From Apostichopus japonicus (Eukaryota; Echinodermata; Holothuroidea; Aspidochirotida; Stichopodidae), in contig NC_092575.1 of assembly GCF_037975245.1 (NCBI RefSeq), positions 18,244,841 through 18,308,840 of the forward strand: a stretch of DNA of 64,000 nucleotides, given 5' to 3'. The notes beneath the pieces are model-generated. The model had not been told where the DNA came from and made no database searches. It worked only from the letters and a program-made list of their open reading frames with translations. Numbering within the stretch: the stretch's first letter is position 1; each line of letters begins with the position of its first letter. Below, piece after piece: positions 56,440 through 64,000 of the stretch. The translations under genes and the position numbers were made by a program.

Positions 56440-57175
56440 TTCTGAAAGTGACCTTAACCTGTTAGATCAAGTTCACCTACTCAAGTCACTCCGCAGAGCA
56501 CTGACTATATTAAAGCAGTATTCTCCTCTATGTTCCTGCAAAAACTGTGACTAAGAGGCACTTGACAATCTTATAAATACCTGGGAGAAACCATCACTGA
56601 TAAATTGGAGTGGGATGAACATGTAAAACATATTCTAGCAAAAACTAATCAGCGTATGTTCCTATTACAGAAGCTTAATTTATTCAGACTAGACCAACTC
56701 TCATTTCTCTATTCTATATTAAAATCGGCAATCAAGACCACCATTACATTCTGTTTAGCCGCGTGGGGTGAAAATACTACTGCTAGAGACATGACCAAGT
56801 TAAATAGACTAGTTTCTAAGCAAGGAAAGTTTTCGGTCACATGACCTCAGTTCAGTAGATGAGTTGCTTGTCAGAGTATCACAGAGTAATATGAAGTCAA
56901 TCATGTCATCCCAACATCCTCTGAGGCATCGGGTAGATTACAGCAATCAAACAGGCAGACTAATTGTCATGAGATGCCGAACTGAGAGATACAGGCGTTC
57001 TTTCTTGTAAAGGGCTATTCTCAATCTTGCCAATGTATTATGTAGGAAATAGGCCAAATATATGTGTCAGAACATGGACTTAGTAGTCTTAATTTTTCGT
57101 TTTAAGAATCAGATTTTTATGTATTTCGATGTATTTATGAATGTCAATTTTTATGGTCAATAAAGATCCTTATAT
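56440..57175 (+). mobile_element. LINE 3' fragment (RT C-terminus, Rex1/CR1-like)
   Basis: 56605-56844 reads EWDEHVKHILAKTNQRMFLL, QKLNLFRLDQLSFLYSI..., LAAWG, the block after the polymerase. A following broken frame gives SSQHPLRHRVDY and RTERYRRSFL, matching the 'DSSHPL..F..LPSGRRYRVP..RT.RY..SFVP' ending of CR1/Rex1-type LINEs. The 3' part ends 'ggtcaataaagatccttatatctt'. 5'-truncated and frameshifted. Confidence 0.8.
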
Positions 57176-57238
57176 CTTAAATATCAAAAGCACTTTATCA
57201 ACATGTTTAGACTGCCTTGCAAAGTACTACAGTGGAAA

Positions 57239-57424
57239 TCATTTATATTGCCAAAAGCATTCATTTGTATGCAAGCGGGGCAGGAAGTACACATTTCCAT
57301 GTATGCCAAATGCTGCAAAGGGTTCTCTGCTAATATCCCACACTGACAGCAGGAAGCTAAACAAAATATCTGAGACACCCACCTGCAGCAAATGATTATG
57401 GTCCACTCGTTTTGAGACTTCCAC
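57239..57424 (-). CDS. Unassigned open segment of a candidate gene
   Basis: Reads VSKRVDHNHLLQVGVSDILF and AAFGIHGNVYFLPRLHTNEC in one frame. Part of a run of minus-strand open segments between 57.2 and 61.7 kb that may be one gene; no family recognised. Borders uncertain. Confidence 0.35.
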   Translation of the reverse strand: MEVSKRVDHNHLLQVGVSDILFSFLLSVWDISREPFAAFGIHGNVYFLPRLHTNECFWQYK

Positions 57425-57469
57425 TCAAAAGCAGATGTCATCAATAAGGCTTTCACTGTGACCAATCCA

Positions 57470-57608
57470 GAACATAGTACCACAATTTCCTGCATTGGTC
57501 AGTACAGGGACTACACATAACATATAATGTGCCTGAAGAGTCCATAGCCAGGAAGATGGAAGCTGCAGTATTAAAGGTGAGCTCAAATAGTCCATGTATC
57601 CAGACTCT
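57470..57608 (-). CDS. Unassigned candidate exon
   Basis: Follows a good acceptor (tttgcatctatttcag). One frame reads VWIHGLFELTFNTAASIFLA, MDSSGTLYVMCSPCTDQCRK. A CSPCTDQC cysteine cluster is present. A second frame is also open for some length, so the true frame is not certain. Confidence 0.4.
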
Positions 57609-57878
57609 GAAATAGATGCAAAGAAAACAGCAATGTGATGAATTATGTAAGAGAGGCAGAGCATACAGTGGAGGAGAGCACAACTCAGAGAGAGAAAGTA
57701 CAAGCTACATGGTAGAACTAAAAACATAAACCAGTCCAGTATCTATAAGAAAGATCAACTGATTCATGACCAGTTACTCTAGGATGAAAAACTACACTGA
57801 TGATGAAGATGACAATATTTATCAGTGATGCCAGTAATTTCGCGCCCTCACTGTTATGAGTTAAAACAGTATCACTCA

Positions 57879-58067
57879 GTCAGGGAAGTAGGCAATCAAG
57901 CTGATGACCATAAACTTGGCAAGTGCCATCAAACTTTCAAGGCTTTCTGCTGTGTTGCACTGTAAGATACTGTTGAGAGATGTGACACCTCTCTCCACAT
58001 GTAGGCTGTTGTGGCATATGTAGGAGATGTCAAATGGTTTGGTCCTTAAGATTTCTTTACTTTGCAC
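57879..58067 (-). CDS. Unassigned open segment of a candidate gene
   Basis: Reads KPFDISYICHNSLHVERGVT and SLNSILQCNTAESLESLMAL before ending at FPD and a stop. Composition is protein-like but no motif or splice border is convincing. Confidence 0.3.
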
Positions 58068-58331
58068 AATACTTTGAAGAGCATATATGTCAGAATGTGG
58101 ACTCTGCTGCCTCTTCTCTTAGCTGCCAGGGTTAGCATTGTGAAAATAATGCCATATGCTGGTGCCCTGGCTTACTGATGGTGTAGGCACCTGTCCACAT
58201 TCTGCATCCCTCTGTGTAACTTGCTGGGGCTGATGTATGTTTTGCCAACTTTTCATTTATGTCATCAGCCCATGCCATCCAATCTTGGTCTGAAATTGCA
58301 AAGGTGTGAGCATTCCAGTTACATATCTCTA

Positions 58332-58637
58332 AATGTATATAGGCCTAAGCTTATTCTGAATGCAGCATGGGGCTAAGTTCAGCCGATTCTTACACCACAT
58401 TGAGTAGTAACATATGCTTTTAAACTTCTGTCGCTTTTGCTCTGCTACACTGCACAGAAGTAGGCTACTCACAAGATCTACAACTTCCCCATCAAATAAG
58501 CTACACGTACTACTTAGTGAGTGTAAGTCTGTGATGGTATAAGCTCTGAGGTGATGGGTATTACTTTCACTTTTCCCCTTTGAGGTAGCTGAGAGGTTTT
58601 TCACACCTACCCATGCAATCATCCCATTCTTTATCAT
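58332..58637 (-). CDS. Unassigned 102-codon open segment
   Basis: Opens MIKNGMIAWVGVKNLSATSK and continues through SLSSTCSLFDGEVVDLVSSL to a Cys-rich end (CCIQN). Uninterrupted; same strand as its neighbours. No domain recognised. Confidence 0.35.
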
Positions 58638-58849
58638 TAAGTTGAAATTTGATTTCTTCTTGAATATGAAACTTTTTCCTAATTTTAAGTTGCTAACTCT
58701 TCAAAATCAAACACTTGCTTCTGTTCTTTTATGGTGAGATCATAGATGTGAGGAGTTCATAAATACTGATTTAGTTTCAGAACCAATTCTACATGTTAAT
58801 CTTCTTACAACTGTTTATTCAACATCTATGAGAAAAGGTTTCCTCAAGT

Positions 58850-58993
58850 AAGTGAATGAGGTGTCAATGTTCCAAAAGTTTGTTGAACCTTTCTGTCCAG
58901 CACATTTTCGGCATTTATATGTAAAATTCCACCTGTTTTCTGCCATACTTCCTCTGTTGGAAATGGTGTAGTGCAACCCTGCATTTCTGTACT
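58850..58993 (-). CDS. Unassigned candidate exon with CX2C pair
   Basis: After acceptor CTTTACAG the frame reads YRNAGLHYTISNRGSMAENR, WNFTYKCRKCAGQKGSTNFW. The CX2C pair could be half of a zinc-binding site. A possible donor follows at AAAG/GTTCAA. Proposed as downstream of the Cys-rich exon at 61.5-61.7 kb. Confidence 0.4.
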
Positions 58994-59679
58994 GTAAAGA
59001 AAGAAAAAATAGATAACTAAAATCCTGGTTATCAGTACTGAAGGGCTCATTTATTAAAATTACAATTCATTATTCTTAATCGTAGTTAACCATAAACATA
59101 GATTGAAAAACAGATCTTGTCTCTTACTTTTTTTATAACCAGAACTGCATGTGGATTCCTAACATAGTTAACGATCAGCTATCTGCAGTATTCTGTTCGT
59201 AAAGTGTTTGTGTAATGCGGCTGAGCAAGAGTCTTTCCAGTAAAGCTGTTGGAAAAGGGAAGATCACTAATGGAGTAAATGAAAACAATTAAATGATACC
59301 TTAAATAACTGTTGACCAGCTGATAAACATATTTATATTCTTAAATGCACTTTCCCCAGATTAGTGATAGTAATATACCTAACATGTGTTCATCCGTGGG
59401 TGCGAAAGCAATTATTTACTCTGTCACTGTGAATTTCCCTCATGCAGTGGCATTGCTGGCACGACTCTTGCTCAACAGTGTTTGTGTTCCAAAGAAAAAG
59501 TTAAGCTTACCTTCTAAAAGGTTAAGTTAACCTTAAAAGTGCTAGTTCAAAACGGTTAAGGAGGTTGGCTTCTGCAATTGCGTAGGCCTAAGCACACATA
59601 CTTTATGCTTGACCTTATTAGTTTAGATTACTGTAGTTTAGTAAAGAAAGAGGATCAGGAGGGACACTCAAGTCCCCAT

Positions 59680-60270
59680 CAAAGACCCTATAGGAGAGGG
59701 AAGAAAACTGATGACACAAACGATCAGACCCGATTACAATGCTTAAAGTGTTTGTCCAAAGCATTCTTAAACCCATTCACACTACAGTACTTGCAAGTAC
59801 AACTTTCTCAGGCAAACCATTCCACTCATTCACAACCCTATTAGAAAAAAAGGTATGCCGAATATTAATGCTACTTTGTGACTTGTGGAGTTTAAGACAA
59901 TGACATCTGGTACAACCACTATTAGCAAACATGAAAAAGTCAGTGACTATCAAGATACTTAATCAAGATATCACTTTTATGAAACCTACGTTTGAGTTGA
60001 ATCTTGGTCTTGGTCACTGCATAATCTAGATCTATGGGAAGACTGTCCATGAACTTGTGTTTGAGTTACTTTTAAAATTTTTGAAAATTTTTGAAATTTA
60101 GTGACTCTAGCCCTGACACGTTGCATAACTGGTAATAGTTCCTGAAAACTCAACATGAATTGAATATGAACCACTGAATCAAGAACTACTGGAGACTAAT
60201 AATTCTTCAGATCCTTGGCTAGATGAAGTAATGGTTTCAAATACAAACGGTATACTTTATCAATCCCGTT
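59680..60270 (-). mobile_element. LINE 3' fragment
   Basis: On the minus strand around 59850-59730 the frame reads FFSNRVVNEWNGLPEKVVLA then (after one base) NGFKNALDKHF, the standard C-terminal block of CR1/Rex1-type ORF2. The upstream part (60.0-60.25 kb) is degraded. Confidence 0.8.
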
Positions 60271-60279
60271 CTTGAACCA

Positions 60280-61500
60280 TTGACCAGAAAATTGTGTCCT
60301 TTTTGGAGAGATTAGTATTGAAGGAGAACCGGACTGATGGTGTTCTATTTATAATAATCCCTCTGCCTAATACAAATACCAAAGTATTTAATTAAAAAAT
60401 AGTGAATTGCACATAAAGCTCCTAAGGCGACATCTTTGCTCTAGGTAAATTTAACTCTTTTCACAACACTTAGGACAACATAGCATAAACTCACCACTTA
60501 GGGCGACAATGGTGATTTAGTGTAATTTCGTCACACTGGACCATTTTTCTCCAGTATGTGCACTATTTATAATAATCCCTTTGCAAAGTACATATAGCAA
60601 AGAATACAATTAGCTAGTTAATTAATTTCACATATACATGTCACCCTATGTGAAATTAACTCTTTCCACAACACTTAATAAATTGGCAAAGACATAACAC
60701 CAGAGATCTACAGTCCATATGAAAAGATGCCTGTATACAGTATTTAGAACTGCTCAATGGGATCATTATGGTGGCATACTCCTATTAGAGTCTATATCAA
60801 TCCGCTCGATTGTTCTCCTTCAGGAAAAGTGCCGAAAAGCAGCGAGAGAACATCTTTTGTGACCTGTTATCAATCATAATCTAGTTTTTGTGGCTTGCAT
60901 GTTGAAGGGCATGAATGGAAGTACATGTGGTGAGAAAATTGGGTCAATTGAGGCAATTTTAGACCCCTTTAGGCCTCCCGGGAGCAGCGGAGGAAATTTG
61001 TTTACCACTGAGTGAAGAGATTTGTTTACAAGTGTGACGAAAACTTCCGGCTCGGATAGCAAAAAATCTTCATGGTCATGGTACGGAAAATTGATGGTGC
61101 CATGAAAGGCCAACTTGTCAGCTATCCGGTGATGGGTAGCGTTTAGCTAGTGAAAACTTCTATCTAGACTTAGAGACCACATTACTTTTGTGATTTAGTG
61201 TGTAAGTCAATGGGGCTTTTAATGGGCGTATGCTACCTTATAACTCAAGCTGGATTCTAAACCTGAAAATTTCCAACGTATGAATTCTGGCCATTAACTT
61301 ACATCACTAATAGTTTCAGAATTTGACTCCTGTTCATTTGTCAGTTTATTGAGTTATCGTAATGACAGGCTATTAGCATTACACTCATAAACACACATAC
61401 TGCTACTTCACAAAAATGCATTGTGTTACATATTAAAACAATTTTACATAACACAAAACAGCATGGAATGAAAACAATATGACAAAAACAGGAAATTTGC
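60280..61500. other. No gene recognised
   Basis: AT-rich; near-duplicate phrases 'ctatttataataatccct' occur at 60343 and 60564, indicating a small internal repeat of about 220 bp. No other feature. Confidence 0.4.
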
Positions 61501-61510
61501 AGGAACTCAC

Positions 61511-61702
61511 CAGGACTCACAAAAGCCTTCAAGATCTTTGCAATCTAGACACACCTCAAGGTGCCCCTGCATACTCAAGCATGACATATAGCCCTTGTTA
61601 CTAGGATATACTGGAATTACTGGATAGGAGTTTGCCCGACAGTGCCAAGTCTCATTGCAGGAAGTCCACTTCATCTCATTTGTTGTATGTAAGAAGAAGT
61701 AC
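61511..61702 (-). CDS. Unassigned Cys-rich exon
   Basis: Acceptor TTTCCAG; two overlapping donors (GTGAGTCC at 61520 and GTGAGTTC at 61510). It reads YFFLHTTNEMKWTSCNETWH, CRANSYPVIPVYPSNKGYMS, CLSMQGHLEVCLDCKDLEGF, with six cysteines. One open frame over about 190 nt with good splice sites. Family not recognised; probably the most upstream visible exon of the 57.2-61.7 kb candidate gene. Confidence 0.6.
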
Positions 61703-61719
61703 CTGGAAAGGAAAAAATA

Positions 61720-62970
61720 AGTTACTCATTACAACAATGTTGCATTTCTATTGCAATTTCCATTTGTTCCTTTACCCTCTGGATTATCAGGTATAAATGA
61801 AAACTTTCATTCAGCTTTTACTTAAAATTATCAGAATTACTATTAAGAGCAACAAACTTATAAATCAGATACAGACTATCATCTAAACCCAGCCTTACAA
61901 AATGTGCATCCTCATTGTATTGATGCAAGTTTATCAGTCAGATCTAACTGGTGCCATAATACCTCTTTTAAAAATGGCTAATTCCCTGCAAACCTAAAGC
62001 AAATTCCCAATCAGTTTCAATGTTAAAGGTAGTCTGTATATGACCCAAATTATAGGATGCTATAATTGCTAGAAGTTTTCAACAAGTTACTTTCATGGAG
62101 GTCCTTAGTCCAAATTGTTCTCAGACATTCTTAATGAACACACAAGATGACTGAATGTCCCTGTGAGGTAAATTTCCTCAAAAGTGGTAATAAAAACAGT
62201 TTATAGAATTTTGACCAAAGGTGACCATATTTGAATATTTGCATATTTTGGGCCAACATGGCATAATTTAAAATAATATATTGAAAAGTTCACTTACTTT
62301 TTTTTTTTTTTGCTTTGATGCTTTTCACAGAACAATCTATATCTCTTACTCATCTAAAAGTTTGCACTGGCTTTGGTTACAGGAAGTGCATGATGATGTG
62401 TAAACTGCACCAAGGAATTCTAATGCATCCTCCTATGCAGTTGAATCAAACTCTGGAAGAATCTGTTTCAACCTTGCAAGACAGGAGGCCCATGAAGTTC
62501 AGGTTGAAATTGCGTGGAAGAGAGCTTTGATTACTTCCATTAATTCAGAGCTATGTCCATTATAGTGTTGAATGATGCTGCAAAGAAGCTAAAAAAAGAA
62601 GGAAAATTTAGATTTGTAGGAAATCTACATCAGGCATGGGTGGCTCATCAATATATTAAAGTGGAAAAGATTTGGGTTGCAACCTTCATTTTTATCTATA
62701 TTTTGTTAATGATTGCTTGATGTGTATTTTCTTGGAAGTCTGTCACTAGCTTCTGTAGCTGAAAAGTTACCCTCATCAAGTAAAATGATAAACACATATC
62801 TTAATAACCATTTGTTGGAATATGCTACTGGGAGAACGGAGTAGAGGTATCATGAACTTGACAAAGAGAGTGCCCATGTTGGAAAATCTAGTATATTTGG
62901 GGGATAATAAAACTTAAAACCCTTCATTGTTGAAGTGAAAATTATGATATTCTGCAATAAGTGCCAATCC
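61720..62970. other. No confident gene
   Basis: A stretch after a polypyrimidine/CAG site at 62330 has partially open frames on the plus strand (one reads SNSGRICFNLARQEAHEVQV), but stops interrupt it and no family was recognised. Confidence 0.4.
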
Positions 62971-62977
62971 TTGGGAT

Positions 62978-63626
62978 CAAGGGCGGCGGAACCAGGGGGG
63001 GCACAGGGGGCACGTGCCCCCCCACTTTTCCTCAGGTTAAAAATGTGCCTTTTTTCTCCATAAAAATTGAGGTGTCTCAAGTTAGCAAGAGGCCAGGGAA
63101 CCAGAATGAACACTCGGGAAGGGCCGTTTCCGGCCATCTGAGGGGTTTGTAAAACCAAAAATTTTCTTCTACGCTCCGCGCCAACCGATGGTGGCGCTCC
63201 ACTCAGATAGTCGTGCATACAATTTTGCAAATTCTGGCTACGCCCCTGACTTTAAATGAATTTCTGTGGGTCAAACTCAAAGCTATTTCGAATGGAAAAA
63301 ATTGTTAAGATATTAACAAGAAATAAACTCTAATTCGGAAGATTCCTACATTAGCAACTAGCATGATTTCACCTCATTTTGTCTCAAAAGAAAACTTGTT
63401 CCTTGTTTCCCAATTTGCACATTGGATATTGCAGTGCTAGTATGCATATTTTCCTTGAAGGGGGGGGGGGGGGTGTTGATGGAGTGATGTGTATACGCAA
63501 ATAAGATAATACAATAAGAGTTATAAAGGGTACTAAATATAAGGCTGCATCAGTCTAATCGAATTTCTGCAAAGTGCCCTTTGATGTCGGTGCCCCCCCA
63601 GATTAAAAGTGCTTCCGCCGCCCTTG
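62978..63626. mobile_element. hAT-type non-autonomous element with perfect TSD
   Basis: 649 bp flanked by a perfect 8-bp target-site duplication CTTGGGAT (62970-62977 and 63627-63634). Terminal inverted repeats CAAGGGCGGCGGAA match exactly at both ends. The left half carries 'cactcgggaagggccgtttccggccatctg' and the shared core motif (about 63171-63202), both also in the composite at 2540. An internal GGCTACGCCCCTGAC at 63236-63250 resembles another element's end, so this may also be nested. No transposase. Confidence 0.92.
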
Positions 63627-63634
63627 CTTGGGAT

Positions 63635-64000
63635 GGGGTTGGAACATCACAAAATGCCCCTTGCAATTGTGCTGATACAGGTTGGGTTTTTCCCTTTACT
63701 TCTCCAGGCATAAGGTTTTGTCAAGGATATGGTCCTGGCACAGTAAAAGTCTTTCATTTTTCAACATTTCCAGGTGGGGAGGATCAAGTCACATGAAGTC
63801 TTGCACCTCCATAGCTTGCAATCCCTGCCTTAATGAATTATTTCTAAAGCTGCATAGGTTGTCTTAGGTTACTTACCTTTAATTTGAATTTGAAGGACCA
63901 CTGCATGCTTTTAAGACAAAATTGCAAACTGGACAAATTAAGAAATATGATGTCCTTTAAGTTGGCTGAATTGGGACAAATTCATTCCAAAGTCATGACT
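63635..64000. other. No gene recognised
   Basis: No exon or repeat family identified before the window ends. Confidence 0.4.

Overview
This window is animal nuclear DNA, not bacterial. It has split exons with GT/AG borders, long introns, SINE/LINE/LTR/DNA-transposon debris, and no operons. The A+T-rich background, the frequent 'taggcctag' motif at 22-25 kb, and a long-terminal-inverted-repeat foldback element resembling sea urchin TU elements point to a marine deuterostome invertebrate, most likely an echinoderm. That is an inference; no species call is possible from the sequence alone.

Host genes. All recognised host exons lie on the minus strand. (1) The last two exons of SRP68 (signal recognition particle 68 kDa subunit) are at 12.29-13.87 kb and join in phase, but the last exon carries an in-frame TGA. 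(2) An ABC transporter subfamily C-like exon is at 19.46-19.66 kb, with a damaged partial copy at about 20.87-21.03 kb, both in a 69-bp satellite field. (3) Five phase-compatible adducin exons run from 44.1 down to 36.3 kb (end of the aldolase-like head, neck and start of tail); the most upstream exon has an apparent 1-nt frameshift. (4) An unassigned Cys-rich locus lies at 57.2-61.7 kb, with two further unassigned exons at 55.9 and 50.0 kb. (5) A plus-strand first exon at 41.0 kb sits inside an adducin intron. (6) A broken CXC-type cysteine-rich gene of an invertebrate-expanded, probably transposon-associated family is at 46.3-48.1 kb.

Mobile DNA, left to right: a 0.93-kb perfect GATA microsatellite (1-932); a 2.7-kb foldback element (about 1.49-4.18 kb) whose arms are built of CTTAAG palindromes and whose middle carries a hAT-type composite with a perfect 8-bp target-site duplication; MITE-like inverted repeats (4.5-5.3, 7.7-8.3 kb); degraded LINE copies on the minus strand (5.66-7.01 and 14.48-18.39 kb); a tandem array of 160-bp tRNA-like units (9.05-10.19 kb); a second copy of the same hAT composite in inverse orientation (25.85-26.92 kb); a 3'-truncated Ty3/Gypsy element with a 972-bp 5' LTR (27.91-32.88 kb) whose gag is split by another hAT-like MITE; a nearly complete LINE (about 50.95-55.27 kb); LINE 3' ends at 8.4-9.0, 56.4-57.2 and 59.7-60.3 kb; and a 649-bp hAT-type element at 62.98-63.63 kb with a perfect 8-bp duplication.

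I did not find a new multi-gene biochemical system. The most unusual content is structural: a foldback element carrying a transposon-in-transposon composite that also moved as one unit, and a core motif shared by several of these non-autonomous families. Many coding segments carry single-nucleotide breaks. In the transposons this is ordinary decay; in SRP68 and adducin it could be assembly error or pseudogenisation.
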